64,000 nucleotides of DNA from Pseudomonas hefeiensis (GTDB lineage: Bacteria > Pseudomonadota > Gammaproteobacteria > Pseudomonadales > Pseudomonadaceae). The position numbers were made by a program, and so were the translations under genes. Below the pieces are notes generated by a model. The model was not told the origin of the DNA, did not search any database, and worked only from the letters and a program-made list of their open reading frames with translations. The stretch lies in the NCBI RefSeq assembly GCF_030687835.1, contig NZ_CP117449.1, forward strand, positions 4,898,001 to 4,962,000. The letters are read 5' to 3'. Positions within the stretch are counted from its first letter, which is position 1, and each line of letters opens with the position of its first letter. Positions 18,352-28,187 of the stretch are shown piece by piece.

Positions 18352-19152
18352 TCAAGAACGACTGGAATCGAGCAGGAAAGCCAGCACCCGCTCGCTGAAC
18401 GCAGCGCCGGCCTGGACATTGGACAGGTGCGCGGCATGGAATTGGGCGTACTCGGCGCCGTTGACCCGCTCCTGGATAAAGTGCCCACCCGACGGTGGCG
18501 TCACGGCATCTTCGGTGCCGGCGACCACCAACAGCGGTACGCGAATCGACGACAGCTGCTCACGGAAGTCGGCATCGCGCACCGCCGCGCAGTTAGCCGC
18601 GTAGCCCTGGGGCGAAGTGGCGGCAAGCATGTCGGTGATTTTCCTGGCCTTCTCTGGATGAGCCTGGGCAAAGTCCGGTGTGAACCAACGGGCAATCGAG
18701 GCATCCCGCAGCGCGACCATCGCCGCCTTGCCATCACGCAGTACGGTTTCAATCCGCGGGTCCCATACGGACGGGTCGCCAATCTTGGCGGCAGTGTTGC
18801 ATACCACCAGTTTGTGCAGCCGCTCGCCGGCATTGATCCCCAGCCATTGGCCGATCAATCCGCCCATGGACAACCCACAAAAATGCACCTTGTCGATGTT
18901 CAACTGATCGAGCATCGCCAGCACGTCGCGGCCCAGTTGTTCAATGCTGTACGGGCCCTCTGTGACCAACGACTGACCGTGGCCGCGCGTGTCGAAACGC
19001 AGCACGCGAAAGTGTTCGCTGAAGGCGGCGATCTGCTCGTCCCACATGTGCAGGTCGGTACCCAGGGAGTTGGAGAGCACCAGCACCGGGCCATCTTGCG
19101 GCCCATCGAAGCAATAGTTCAGTTCGCCTTCGGCGAGTTTGACCAATCCCAC
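18352..19152 (-). CDS. pcaD: 3-oxoadipate enol-lactonase PcaD
   Basis: An alpha/beta hydrolase that opens beta-ketoadipate enol-lactone to beta-ketoadipate. In 266 aa the nucleophile elbow is GLS95MGG, the acid lies in AGTEDAVTP and the histidine in HAAHLSNVQ. It starts at GTG with GGAG 6-7 nt upstream. Spaced 12 bp from pcaB. Confidence 0.95.
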   Translation of the reverse strand: MGLVKLAEGELNYCFDGPQDGPVLVLSNSLGTDLHMWDEQIAAFSEHFRVLRFDTRGHGQSLVTEGPYSIEQLGRDVLAMLDQLNIDKVHFCGLSMGGLIGQWLGINAGERLHKLVVCNTAAKIGDPSVWDPRIETVLRDGKAAMVALRDASIARWFTPDFAQAHPEKARKITDMLAATSPQGYAANCAAVRDADFREQLSSIRVPLLVVAGTEDAVTPPSGGHFIQERVNGAEYAQFHAAHLSNVQAGAAFSERVLAFLLDSSRS

Positions 19153-19164
19153 AACAATCTCCTT

Positions 19165-20529
19165 TCAGGCGTTCAAGGCAAGGTGTTCAGCTACTGCGCG
19201 AGCGACCCAGGTCTGGGCCTGGCCCAGGTAATGGGCGGGGTCGAGCAAATGATCCAGCTCAGCGGCGGACAGTTGTGCGGTGACCTGGGGCTCGCTCCCC
19301 AACACGTCCCGTAAATGACGTTGCTCAGCCACTGCTCGTTTGCAGCATTGCTCCAGCAAATGGTGCGCGGTGTCGCGCCCCACCCGCTGGGCCAGGACGA
19401 TGCTCACCGCCTCGGCCAGCACCAGCCCCTGGGTCAGTTCCAGGTTGCGAACCATGCGTGCCGCGTCCACTTCCAGGCCATCAGCCAGCAGCCGCGCCTG
19501 TTGCAGAGCACCGGATACCAGGCAGCAGATCTCCGGCAGGGTTTCCCATTCGGCGTGCCACAGGCCCAGGCTGCGTTCGTGCTCCTGGGGCATGGCGCTG
19601 AACAGCGTCGACAACAGGCCAGGGACCCGGGTCGCGGCGCCAATCAACACCGCCGCCCCCACCGGGTTACGCTTGTGCGGCATGGTGGACGAACCGCCCT
19701 TGCCCGACGCCGAGGGTTCGAACGCTTCACCGGCCTCGGTCTGCATCAACAAGCTGATGTCACGACCCAGTTTGCCCAGGCTGCCAGCGATCAACCCCAG
19801 TACCGAACCAAACTCAACCAGACGATCGCGCTGGGTGTGCCAAGGCTGCTCCGGCAAGCCCAGTTGCAGCTCGGCGGCCAGGGCTTCGGCGATGGGCAAG
19901 GCCTGTTCACCCAGTGCGGCAAGCGTCCCGGAGGCGCCACCGAACTGCAACACCAGCAAGCGCGGCTTGAGCTCATTCAGGCGCTGGCGGCTACGGGTGA
20001 TCGCTCCCAGCCAACCGGCGATTTTCATGCCCAGGGTCACCGGTGTCGCATGTTGCAACCAAGTGCGCCCGGCCAATGGCGTGGCCGCGTAACGTTCGGC
20101 CTGCCGGGCGAGAATGATCGCCAGTTGCGCCAGTTCGTCTTCGATAAGTCCAAGAGCCTGGCGCAGTTGCAGCACCAACCCACTGTCCATCACGTCCTGG
20201 CTGGTAGCGCCCAGATGCACATAACGCTCAGCCTCGGTGTCCTCGTTCGCGATGCGCTTGCCCAGCGCCTTGACCAACGGGATCGCCGAATTGCCGGCAC
20301 TGGCAATCGCTTCGCTCAACGCCAGAAAATCGTACAGCCGGGCGTGACAAGCGTTCTCGATCGGCGCCACCGCGCTCTGGGGAATCAACCCTACCCGCGC
20401 TTCAGCCCTGGCCAATGCTGCCTCGACATCCAGCATGGCCTGTAGCCGGCCCGCGTCGCAGAACACCTCGCGCATCGCGCGCGCTGTGAAGTAGGCATCG
20501 AAGAGCTGATTGCCCGGTCGTTCGTTCAT
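19165..20529 (-). CDS. pcaB: 3-carboxy-cis,cis-muconate cycloisomerase PcaB
   Basis: PcaB lactonises beta-carboxymuconate to gamma-carboxymuconolactone. The 454-aa protein belongs to the fumarase/aspartase superfamily, with the signature GSSTMPHKRNP carrying the catalytic flexible loop. The ATG at 20529 has AAGGA 7 nt upstream. It lies 45 bp downstream of pcaT in the same operon. Confidence 0.95.
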   Translation of the reverse strand: MNERPGNQLFDAYFTARAMREVFCDAGRLQAMLDVEAALARAEARVGLIPQSAVAPIENACHARLYDFLALSEAIASAGNSAIPLVKALGKRIANEDTEAERYVHLGATSQDVMDSGLVLQLRQALGLIEDELAQLAIILARQAERYAATPLAGRTWLQHATPVTLGMKIAGWLGAITRSRQRLNELKPRLLVLQFGGASGTLAALGEQALPIAEALAAELQLGLPEQPWHTQRDRLVEFGSVLGLIAGSLGKLGRDISLLMQTEAGEAFEPSASGKGGSSTMPHKRNPVGAAVLIGAATRVPGLLSTLFSAMPQEHERSLGLWHAEWETLPEICCLVSGALQQARLLADGLEVDAARMVRNLELTQGLVLAEAVSIVLAQRVGRDTAHHLLEQCCKRAVAEQRHLRDVLGSEPQVTAQLSAAELDHLLDPAHYLGQAQTWVARAVAEHLALNA

Positions 20530-20574
20530 AAACAATCCTTGGATGCGCCCGCCTCTCGGTCGGACGCGGTTAAG

Positions 20575-21870
20575 TCAAAGGTCATGATGCAAATACGCCG
20601 GTTGCTTGGGCAGGCGCAGGCTGAACAGAAACGCCACCACCATCATCACCGTGACGTACCAATAAAAGGTGTTTTCCATGCCTTGGGCCTTCAGGCTCAG
20701 GGCGACGTACTCGGCCGAGCCACCAAAAATCGCATTCGCCACCGCATAGGCCAACCCTACCCCCAGCGCCCGTACTTCGGGTGGAAACATTTCAGCTTTT
20801 ACCAACCCGCTGATGGAGGTGTAGAAGCTGACGATCGCCAGCGCCAGGGTAATCAGCACAAACGCCAGGAACGGGCTGCTGATACTTTTGAGGGTCAGCA
20901 ATATCGGCACTGTGCACAACGCGCCCAGAGCGCCGAACCAGAGCATGGAGTTACGCCGACCGATCTTGTCCGCCAGCATGCCGAACAGCGGCTGCATGCA
21001 CATATAGAGGAACAACGCGCCGGTCATGATGTAGCTGGCGGTCTTGGCGTGCAGGCCGGCGGTGTTCACCAGGTATTTCTGCATGTAAGTGGTGAACGTG
21101 TAGAAAATCAGCGAGCCGCCAGCGGTGTAGCCCAGCACGGTGATGAACGCGGCCTTGTGGTCGCGAAACAGCGCGGCGATGCTACCGGCGTCCTTGTTCT
21201 CACGCATTTCCTTGCTGCTGGTTTCCTTCAGAGAGCGGCGCAGCAACAGAGAAATCAACGCCGCCACCGCGCCGACCACGAACGGGATCCGCCAGCCGTA
21301 GGCGCGCAGTTCGTCTTCGTTGAGAAACTGTTGCAGGACCACTACCAGCGACACCGCCAGCAATTGCCCGCCGATTAGCGTCACATACTGGAACGAGGCA
21401 AAAAAACCGCGCTGGCCCTTGAGAGCGACTTCGCTCATGTAGGTGGCCGTGGTGCCGTATTCACCGCCCACCGACAGGCCTTGCAGCAAGCGCGCGAGCA
21501 ACAGCAGCACCGGCGCCCAGACGCCGATGTCCTTGTAGGTGGGCAGGCAGGCGATGAGCAACGAGCCGAAGCACATCATCAGCACCGAAATCATCATCGA
21601 GTTCTTGCGCCCGTGACGGTCCGCCACCCGGCCGAAAATCCAGCCGCCGATGGGTCGCATCAGGAACCCGGCGGCGAACACACCCGCGGTGTTGACCAGT
21701 TGCACCGTGGGGTTGTCCGACGGGAAGAACGCTGGCGCAAAATAAATCGCGCAGAACGCATAGACGTAGAAGTCGAACCATTCGACCAGATTGCCGGATG
21801 AGGCGCCGACGATGGCGAAGATGCGCTTGCTGCGCTCTTCGCCGGTGTAGTGACTGATTGGGACGGCCAT
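20575..21870 (-). CDS. pcaT: MFS dicarboxylate transporter PcaT (metabolite:H+ symporter family)
   Basis: A 431-aa, twelve-helix transporter of the KgtP/ProP group. It has [13 protein letters not shown] in TM1, the loop motif [13 protein letters not shown] and a second [13 protein letters not shown] after TM8. In P. putida PcaT imports beta-ketoadipate; its place between pcaG and pcaB supports the same role. A 195-bp gap with a REPIN separates it from pcaG, so it may also have its own transcript end or start. Confidence 0.88.
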   Translation of the reverse strand: MAVPISHYTGEERSKRIFAIVGASSGNLVEWFDFYVYAFCAIYFAPAFFPSDNPTVQLVNTAGVFAAGFLMRPIGGWIFGRVADRHGRKNSMMISVLMMCFGSLLIACLPTYKDIGVWAPVLLLLARLLQGLSVGGEYGTTATYMSEVALKGQRGFFASFQYVTLIGGQLLAVSLVVVLQQFLNEDELRAYGWRIPFVVGAVAALISLLLRRSLKETSSKEMRENKDAGSIAALFRDHKAAFITVLGYTAGGSLIFYTFTTYMQKYLVNTAGLHAKTASYIMTGALFLYMCMQPLFGMLADKIGRRNSMLWFGALGALCTVPILLTLKSISSPFLAFVLITLALAIVSFYTSISGLVKAEMFPPEVRALGVGLAYAVANAIFGGSAEYVALSLKAQGMENTFYWYVTVMMVVAFLFSLRLPKQPAYLHHDL

Positions 21871-21954
21871 GGGTTACTCACTCGTTGGGGACTGAACAAC
21901 TCTAGACACACTTTGTAACATCCCCGTTCCACAATATTGCATTGCCTGGACTGA

Positions 21955-22049
21955 CGCTATCGCGGGCAAGCCTTGCTCCCACAGAGGTGGTTGCCGTTGC
22001 CCACCGCATGTCGTGTAACCCTGTGGGAGCAAGGCTTGCCCGCGATGGC
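21955..22049. repeat. REPIN, type I, inside the pca operon
   Basis: Inverted gcgggcaagccttgctccca pair in the pcaG-pcaT gap. As an intercistronic hairpin it could protect upstream mRNA or attenuate pcaTBDC. Confidence 0.9.
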
Positions 22050-22065
22050 GCCACTGTTGGCACAC

Positions 22066-22632
22066 TCAATAATCGAAGAACACCGTCTCGGCATCCGTTC
22101 CCTGCAGGACCACGTTCCACTGATACACGCCCGAAGCATCGGACTTGCTCACGATAGTGGCGCGACGCTCCTCGGGCACGCAGGCCAACAGCGGATCGGT
22201 TTCGTTGGCCTGTTCGCCATCGAAGTAGATTCGCGTCAGCAAATGCTTGACCAGGCCGCGGGCGAACACCAGCACGACGAGGTGCGGTGCCTGGGTCGTG
22301 CCGCCAAGTCCCGGCACGGAACCTGGCTTGATGGTGGTAAAACGAAAACGTCCTTCGGCATCCACCGGCACCCGGCCAAAGCCTTCGAAATTCGGGTCCA
22401 GGGGTTTGTCCTGATCATCTTCCGGGTGCGCGTATTTTCCGGCGGCGTTGGCTTGCCAGACTTCCAGCATCGCGTCATTGACGAACTCGCCGTTGCCGTC
22501 GATCACCTGCCCGGTGATCGCCACGCGCTGGCCGAGGGTTTGGGCGACGGTCAGGTCTTCGCGGTTCAGCCAGGTCAGGCCGATGTGGTAATAAGGACCA
22601 ACGGTGTGGGAGGTGGTAGCGGTGAGCGTCAT
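22066..22632 (-). CDS. pcaG: Protocatechuate 3,4-dioxygenase alpha subunit PcaG
   Basis: The non-catalytic alpha subunit of the intradiol ring-cleaving enzyme. It is 188 aa, starting MTLTATTSHTVGPYYHIGL with GGAGAAATAAG before the ATG. It shares the beta-sandwich of the family (AMLEVWQANAAGKYAHP) but lacks the His-x-His iron ligands of PcaH. It begins one base after pcaH ends, ensuring equal subunit supply. Confidence 0.95.
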   Translation of the reverse strand: MTLTATTSHTVGPYYHIGLTWLNREDLTVAQTLGQRVAITGQVIDGNGEFVNDAMLEVWQANAAGKYAHPEDDQDKPLDPNFEGFGRVPVDAEGRFRFTTIKPGSVPGLGGTTQAPHLVVLVFARGLVKHLLTRIYFDGEQANETDPLLACVPEERRATIVSKSDASGVYQWNVVLQGTDAETVFFDY

Positions 22633-22633
22633 C

Positions 22634-23338
22634 TTATTTCTCCATCGGCGTGGCATCGCGGCCGCGCAATACGATGTCCCAGCGATAACCGAGGGCGTAG
22701 TGAGGAATGGTTTTTTCCAGGTCGAAACTGGCGATCAGACGTTCCTTGGCGCGGGTGTCCGGCACGCAGTTGTAGATCGGGTCGTAGGCCAGCAGCGGAT
22801 CGCCGGGGAAATACATTTGCGTCACCAGGCGCGTCAGGATGCTCGGGCCGAACAGTGAGAAATGGATGTGCGCCGGGCGCCAGGCATTGTGGTGGTTACC
22901 CCAGGGATAGGCGCCAGGTTTGATGGTCTGGAACTGGTACCAGCCTTCGGCGTCGGTGACGGTGCGACCAGTGCCGGTGAAGTTCGGGTCCAGCGGCGCG
23001 TCGTGCTGGTCACGGTCATGGTTGTAACGACCGGCGGCGTTGGCCTGCCAGATCTCTACCAGAATGCCAGGCACGGGTTGGCCATGCTCATCCAGCACGC
23101 GCCCGTGAATGATGATGCGTTCCCCCAGTGGCTCGCCGACATGCTGGGCAGTCAGGTCATTGTCCTTCTCCTGCAGGCGATCGGCACCTACGGTCGGACC
23201 GGTAATTTCCGACAGCGAATGGGGCAGGTACACCAACGGCTTGGACGGCGAACGCAGGTTGGTGGACTGGTACGGCGGGTGCAGGTACTCCGGTTGGGTG
23301 CCCGCTTGGGGACGACGATAACCAGGCTTGTCAGTCAT
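22634..23338 (-). CDS. pcaH: Protocatechuate 3,4-dioxygenase beta subunit PcaH
   Basis: The catalytic subunit with non-haem Fe(III); it opens protocatechuate between the hydroxyls to give beta-carboxymuconate. All four iron ligands are present with the family spacing: Y105 (AAGRYNHD), Y144 (GAYPWG), H157 and H159 (PAHIHF). It is 234 aa. Within the minus-strand operon it follows pcaF after 37 bp and precedes pcaG. Confidence 0.96.
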   Translation of the reverse strand: MTDKPGYRRPQAGTQPEYLHPPYQSTNLRSPSKPLVYLPHSLSEITGPTVGADRLQEKDNDLTAQHVGEPLGERIIIHGRVLDEHGQPVPGILVEIWQANAAGRYNHDRDQHDAPLDPNFTGTGRTVTDAEGWYQFQTIKPGAYPWGNHHNAWRPAHIHFSLFGPSILTRLVTQMYFPGDPLLAYDPIYNCVPDTRAKERLIASFDLEKTIPHYALGYRWDIVLRGRDATPMEK

Positions 23339-23375
23339 GAAGCATTCCTCGGTTTCTTATTAGTAGAACGACGTG

Positions 23376-24578
23376 TCAGACGCGTTCGATTGCCAACGCC
23401 AGACCCTGGCCGACGCCGACACACATGGTCGCCAGGCCTTTCTTGCCGCCGGTCTTTTCCAGATGATGCAACGCCGTCAGCACCAGCCGTGCTCCGCTCA
23501 TACCCAGCGGATGGCCAAGGGCGATCGCGCCGCCATTGGGGTTCACTTGCGGCGCATCGTCCGCCAGGCCCAGATCGCGCAGCACCGCCAGGCCCTGGCT
23601 GGCGAAAGCTTCGTTGAGCTCGATCACGTCAAAGTCTGCGACCGCCAGGCCCAGGCGCTCAGTGAGCTTGCGCACTGCGGGCACCGGGCCGATGCCCATC
23701 ACGCGTGGTGCCACGCCGGCGCTGGCCATGCCCAACACTTTGCCCCGAGGCGTCAGCCCGTGTTTCTTCACCGCTTCGGCCGAAGCCATGATCATAGCCG
23801 CCGCGCCATCATTCACGCCCGAGGCGTTGCCGGCGGTGACGGTTTTGTCCGGACCGTTGACCGGCTTGAGTTTGCTCAAGGTCGCCAGCGTGGTGTCGGC
23901 ACGAGGATGTTCGTCCTGCTCGACCACGGTTTCGCCTTTCTTGTGGACTACGCGCACCGGGACGATTTCCTCGGCGAAATACCCTGCGGCCTGGGCCGCC
24001 GCCGTGCGCTGCTGACTGCGCAAGGCGAAAGCGTCCTGATCGGCGCGGGACACCAGGTAATCATCGGCCACGTTATCGGCGGTCTGGGGCATCGCGTCCA
24101 CGCCGTACTGGGTTTTCATCAACGGGTTGATGAAGCGCCAGCCGATGGTGGTGTCTTCCAGTTTCATGTTGCGCGAGAACGCGGCATCGGCCTTGCCCAT
24201 CACGAACGGTGCGCGGGACATCGACTCCACGCCGCCGGCGATGGCCAATTCCATTTCGCCGCTGGCGATGGCGCGGAACGCCGTGCCGATGGCATCCATG
24301 CCCGAGGCGCAGAGGCGGTTGAGGGTCACGCCGGGAATGCTCTGCGGCAGACCGGCCAGCAGCAGCGCCATGCGCGCCACGTTACGGTTGTCTTCACCGG
24401 CCTGGTTGGCACAACCGAGGAACACTTCGTCCACGGCACTCCAATCCACCGACGGGTTGCGCTCCATCAGCGCCTTGATCGGTACGGCGGCCAAGTCATC
24501 GGCGCGCACCGCGGACAAACCGCCACCGAAGCGTCCGATGGGCGTTCGAATCGCATCACAGATATAAACGTCACGCAT
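23376..24578 (-). CDS. pcaF: 3-oxoadipyl-CoA thiolase PcaF
   Basis: PcaF cleaves beta-ketoadipyl-CoA to succinyl-CoA and acetyl-CoA, the last pathway step. The 400-aa thiolase has the acyl-accepting C90 in [21 protein letters not shown] with the catalytic histidine, and the C-terminal CVGVGQGLA with the second cysteine. The ATG at 24578 shares one base with the pcaJ stop; longer in-frame starts would lie inside pcaJ. Confidence 0.95.
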   Translation of the reverse strand: MRDVYICDAIRTPIGRFGGGLSAVRADDLAAVPIKALMERNPSVDWSAVDEVFLGCANQAGEDNRNVARMALLLAGLPQSIPGVTLNRLCASGMDAIGTAFRAIASGEMELAIAGGVESMSRAPFVMGKADAAFSRNMKLEDTTIGWRFINPLMKTQYGVDAMPQTADNVADDYLVSRADQDAFALRSQQRTAAAQAAGYFAEEIVPVRVVHKKGETVVEQDEHPRADTTLATLSKLKPVNGPDKTVTAGNASGVNDGAAAMIMASAEAVKKHGLTPRGKVLGMASAGVAPRVMGIGPVPAVRKLTERLGLAVADFDVIELNEAFASQGLAVLRDLGLADDAPQVNPNGGAIALGHPLGMSGARLVLTALHHLEKTGGKKGLATMCVGVGQGLALAIERV

Positions 24579-25357
24579 CACGCTTCTCCCGGTGCCTGGC
24601 CGTGGGCCGCGGCGGTGCGAGCTTCCAGGTCGCGCAGCGCGCGCAGCTCTGTTTCGGTCGGCTCGGCGGTGGTCTGCACCTGGTCGGCAAAACGAATCGC
24701 CCAACCGGTGGCGGCAACGACTTGCTCGCGGGTCACGCCGGGGTGCAGCGCGGTGACCACGAACTCATGGCTGCCGGCTTCCGGCTCCATGATGCACAAG
24801 TCGGTGATGATACCTACCGGACCTGCGCCCGGCAGGCCCAGGCGTTTACGGGAATCCCCGCCCTCGCCGTGACCGACCGAGGTAATGAAGTCCAGCTTGT
24901 CGACGAAAGAGCGCGCCGACTGCTTGAGGATGATCAGCACGCTCTTGGCCGAACCGGCGATTTCCGGTGCACCACCGGCGCCCGGCAAGCGGACTTTCGG
25001 TTGATGGTAGTCGCCCACCACTGTGGTGTTGATGTTGCCAAAACGGTCAACCTGGGCTGCACCGAGGAAGCCGACGTCGATGCGTCCGCCCTGCAACCAG
25101 TAGCGAAAAATCTCACCGGTGGGTACGACAGTGTCCGCAGTTTCAGCCAGCTCACCATCACCGATGGACAGTGGCAATACGCTGGGTTTGGCCCCGATCG
25201 GACCGGACTCATAGATCAGAACAACATCCGGCGACGAGGTCAGCCGCGCCAGGTTGGCCGCCTTCGATGGCAGGCCGATGCCCACGAAACACACAGCGTT
25301 GTTTTGCAATCGACGGGCTGCGGCGACGGTCATCATTTCATTGGTGGAGTACGTCAT
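24578..25357 (-). CDS. pcaJ: 3-oxoadipate CoA-transferase subunit B PcaJ
   Basis: Beta subunit (259 aa) of the transferase that moves CoA from succinyl-CoA to beta-ketoadipate. The catalytic glutamate that forms the covalent thioester is E50 in IYESGPIG. The start ATG overlaps the pcaI stop by one base. Confidence 0.95.
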   Translation of the reverse strand: MTYSTNEMMTVAAARRLQNNAVCFVGIGLPSKAANLARLTSSPDVVLIYESGPIGAKPSVLPLSIGDGELAETADTVVPTGEIFRYWLQGGRIDVGFLGAAQVDRFGNINTTVVGDYHQPKVRLPGAGGAPEIAGSAKSVLIILKQSARSFVDKLDFITSVGHGEGGDSRKRLGLPGAGPVGIITDLCIMEPEAGSHEFVVTALHPGVTREQVVAATGWAIRFADQVQTTAEPTETELRALRDLEARTAAAHGQAPGEA

Positions 25358-26214
25358 TATTTCACCTGCGAAGTGGCAGCCAGTCGGGCCTGGAATTCAC
25401 TGAAATCTTTCGTTGCGTGGATGTATTCGTTGATCCATGCGGTAAAAGTCTCACGGTCCCGGGCGATCGGATCCCACGCCTGGTAGAAACGGTTGTCACG
25501 TTCGGTGTAGCCGTGCGCGTAAGAAGGATGAGCGCCGCCCGGTACGTGGCACACCGCGCTTAACGCCCAGGTCGGCAGCACGCAGGCGTTCATTGGCGCG
25601 TTCAGGTCATCGACAATCTCTTCCACGGTGACGATGCAGCGCTTGGCAGCCAGGGCGGCTTCTTTCTGCACCCCGAGAATGCCCCACAACAGGACGTTGC
25701 CCTTGCGGTCGGCTTTTTGAGCGTGGATCACCGTAACGTCCGGGCGCACGGATGGCACGGCAGCCAGCACTTCCCCGGTGAAGGGGCAGGTCACGCTTTT
25801 GATCAGCGGATTGACCTTTGGCAGGTCGGAGCCGGCGTAGGCCCGCAGCACCGCGAATGGCAGGCCCGAGGCCCCGGCGACGTAGGCATTGGCCAGGTCG
25901 GCATGGCTGTGCTCTTCGATTTCCAGCGGGTGCGGCCATTGCTTTTCTACCGCATCGCGCAGCCGGTGCAGGGAGCCCACCCCAGGATTGCCGCCCCAGG
26001 AGAAGATCAGCTTGCGAGCACAACCGGCACCGATCAACTGATCGTAGATCAGGTCAGGCGTCATCCGCACCAGGGTCAGGTCTTTCTTGCCCTGGCGAAT
26101 GATTTCATGACCCGCCGCCGTCGGAATCAAGTGAGTGAAGCCTTCGAGCGCGACGGTATCGCCGTCATTGACGAATTGCTTCACTGCGTCGTGCAGCGAA
26201 AGGATTTCAGCCAT
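25357..26214 (-). CDS. pcaI: 3-oxoadipate CoA-transferase subunit A PcaI
   Basis: Alpha subunit (285 aa) of the CoA-transferase, with the family I features ALEGFTHLIP and FSWGGNPGVGSLHR. First gene of the long operon pcaI-J-F-H-G-T-B-D-C. A pair of PcaR-type operators lies about 100-133 bp upstream, consistent with activation by PcaR plus beta-ketoadipate as known in P. putida. Confidence 0.95.
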   Translation of the reverse strand: MAEILSLHDAVKQFVNDGDTVALEGFTHLIPTAAGHEIIRQGKKDLTLVRMTPDLIYDQLIGAGCARKLIFSWGGNPGVGSLHRLRDAVEKQWPHPLEIEEHSHADLANAYVAGASGLPFAVLRAYAGSDLPKVNPLIKSVTCPFTGEVLAAVPSVRPDVTVIHAQKADRKGNVLLWGILGVQKEAALAAKRCIVTVEEIVDDLNAPMNACVLPTWALSAVCHVPGGAHPSYAHGYTERDNRFYQAWDPIARDRETFTAWINEYIHATKDFSEFQARLAATSQVK

Positions 26215-26313
26215 GGGGCAGGCTCCCGTTTTTCAGTAGACCAAGATGAAGAAAAAGGCGCGAGGTTAGGCGCCGCAATGACTGAAGATTAAGCTGAGGG
26301 TGGTAGCCAAACA

Positions 26314-26347
26314 ATCCGATAATCGACTGAGTGTTCGTTTATCGAAC
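26314..26347 (-). promoter_or_regulatory. PcaR operator pair upstream of pcaI
   Basis: GTTCGTTTATCGAAC at 26333-26347 and the weaker ATCCGATAATCGACT at 26314-26328 match the known 15-mer PcaR site GTTCGATAATCGCAC. Their starts are 19 bp apart. The stronger copy is the one further from pcaI. Confidence 0.8.
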
Positions 26348-26404
26348 AGATTGTTGTTTGGCTATCGATTCATCCAAGTACACAGAGACCCTATGGGAGA
26401 GGAC

Positions 26405-26501
26405 CCTGTGGGAGCCAAGCTTGCTCGCGATAGCGATGTGTCAGCGATGGATACATGCCTGATCCACCGCTATCGCGAGCAAGCTCGGCTCCCACAGGGG
26501 T
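26405..26501. repeat. REPIN, type I
   Basis: Inverted pair built on gtgggagccaagcttgctcg and its complement, in the pcaK-pcaI gap next to the PcaR sites. A stray cccacagggg fragment follows at about 26526. Confidence 0.9.
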
Positions 26502-26548
26502 CCTGCCTGCCCTCAGGTTTGTCTTCCCACAGGGGTTATGCCGTGGGC

Positions 26549-27895
26549 TTACGTCGCATCCGCATGACTGACCATGCCCTTGATCACCACCGCCGCAGTC
26601 GCCAGGGCTGCGGGAATGACCAGGGCAGTCAGGACCTGTTCGAAATTCCAACCCAGGCCCAACAGCGTGGCGCCCATCCAGGCGCCGAGGATCGCGCCGA
26701 AACGACCGATGCCCAGCATCCACGACACACCGGTGGCCCGGCCTTGGGTCGGATAGAACCGCGCCGCCAGCGACGGCATCGCCGATTGCGCGCCGTTGAC
26801 GCACATACCGGCCACCAGCACCAGCGTGGCGAGCAAGGTGATGTTGCCCAGGCTCTGCCCTACCGCGTAGGCAAATATCCCGGCCATCAAGTAGAAAATG
26901 CCGATGACCTTGTGCGGATTGAACCGGTCCATCGCCCACCCCACCCCAACAGCGCTCAATACGCCGCCGAACTGAAACAACGCCCCGATAAACGCCGCCT
27001 GCTCCATGCTCGCGCCGCTGTCGCGCATCAGGGTCGGTAACCAACTGGTCAGCAGGTAAACAATCACCAGCCCCATGAAATAGGTCAGCCACAACAATAG
27101 GGTCCCGGCGCTGTAGGTGCCGGAGAAGATCACCGCCAGCACATTGCGGGCTTTTACGGTTTTCTGTTCCGGTACGCTGAAGCTCGCCGCTTGGGCGACG
27201 GTATTCGGGTCGATCGGGGCCAGGGTCTTGCGCACTTTGTCAGTGCCGCGATTGCGCACCACCAGATAACGGGCCGACTCCGGCAGCCAGAACACCAGCA
27301 CCACCGCCAGGATCAACGGCAGGATCCCGCCGATCAGCAGCAGGCTGTGCCAGCCGAACGCCGGTATCAACTTGGCCGAGATGAATCCACCGCCGGCCAT
27401 ACCCAGGTTGAAGCCGCAGAACATGCTGGTCACCAGCAACGACTTTTTACGCTCTGGGGTGTATTCCGACAGCAAGGTGGTGGCGTTCGGCATGCCGGCG
27501 CCCAACCCCAGGCCGGTCAGAAAACGCAGCACCAGCAATTGATCGATATTGGTACTGTAGGCCGATGCTAGGCTGAACGCGCCGAACAGCACGACCGCGC
27601 CTACCAGCACAACTTTGCGCCCGAAACGGTCTGCCAACGGACCGGAGCCGAGCGCACCGAAGACCATACCGATCAGCGCCGCACTCATGACCGGCCCCAG
27701 GCTGGCCCGATCAATGCCCCAGTCCTGGGAGAGCGCCGGAGCGATGAAGCCCATGGCTGCAGTGTCGAGGCCGTCGAGAAAAACAATCAGGAAGCACAGA
27801 ATCACTACCCGCCACTGATAGCGCGAGATGGGTTGAGCGTTGATGAAGGACTGCACGTCAAGGCAATTGCCTACGGAGGTCTGGGGTTGGTTCAT
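26549..27895 (-). CDS. pcaK: 4-hydroxybenzoate/protocatechuate transporter PcaK
   Basis: A 448-aa MFS aromatic acid:H+ symporter. The AAHS-family motif DGLDTAAMGF is in TM1, and GPLADRFGRK forms the cytoplasmic 2-3 loop. PcaK imports 4-hydroxybenzoate and protocatechuate and is needed for chemotaxis to them in P. putida. It is separated from pcaI by 334 bp and from pcaR by 292 bp, so it forms its own transcription unit with one PcaR-type operator upstream. Confidence 0.94.
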   Translation of the reverse strand: MNQPQTSVGNCLDVQSFINAQPISRYQWRVVILCFLIVFLDGLDTAAMGFIAPALSQDWGIDRASLGPVMSAALIGMVFGALGSGPLADRFGRKVVLVGAVVLFGAFSLASAYSTNIDQLLVLRFLTGLGLGAGMPNATTLLSEYTPERKKSLLVTSMFCGFNLGMAGGGFISAKLIPAFGWHSLLLIGGILPLILAVVLVFWLPESARYLVVRNRGTDKVRKTLAPIDPNTVAQAASFSVPEQKTVKARNVLAVIFSGTYSAGTLLLWLTYFMGLVIVYLLTSWLPTLMRDSGASMEQAAFIGALFQFGGVLSAVGVGWAMDRFNPHKVIGIFYLMAGIFAYAVGQSLGNITLLATLVLVAGMCVNGAQSAMPSLAARFYPTQGRATGVSWMLGIGRFGAILGAWMGATLLGLGWNFEQVLTALVIPAALATAAVVIKGMVSHADAT

Positions 27896-28169
27896 CTTGT
27901 TTTTATTCCACGCAAGAAAACGCAGGCGAACAGAGGCCCGGCAAAAAACCGGAAGGCTGTAAAGAAGGTGTTGGGTTAGCGAACGATCTGGGACGGGCAG
28001 GCCGGTCGATCATCAAGGTGAAGGCCGAGGGAGGTATGCATGGCAGGTGTGCCTCTCATTATTATGGGGTCGCCATCCATCGGTCGAGCCGGGCTCGATC
28101 ACGCCGGATGACGCTGCCGCGACATTAATGATCCGAGGCAAATACCGTCAATTCGTCAGAGGCAACTCT

Positions 28170-28184
28170 GTGCGTTTATCGAAC
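28170..28184 (-). promoter_or_regulatory. Single PcaR-type operator upstream of pcaK
   Basis: GTGCGTTTATCGAAC differs by one base from the reverse complement of the P. putida PcaR site. It sits just past the pcaR stop, about 275 bp before pcaK. Unlike the pcaR and pcaI regions it has no partner 19 bp away. Confidence 0.7.
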
Positions 28185-28187
28185 AGC

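Noticed and set aside
24579..24704. 42-residue N-terminal extension of pcaF
   Set aside because: It lies inside pcaJ, has no thiolase similarity, and the ATG at 24578 starts the conserved [13 protein letters not shown].
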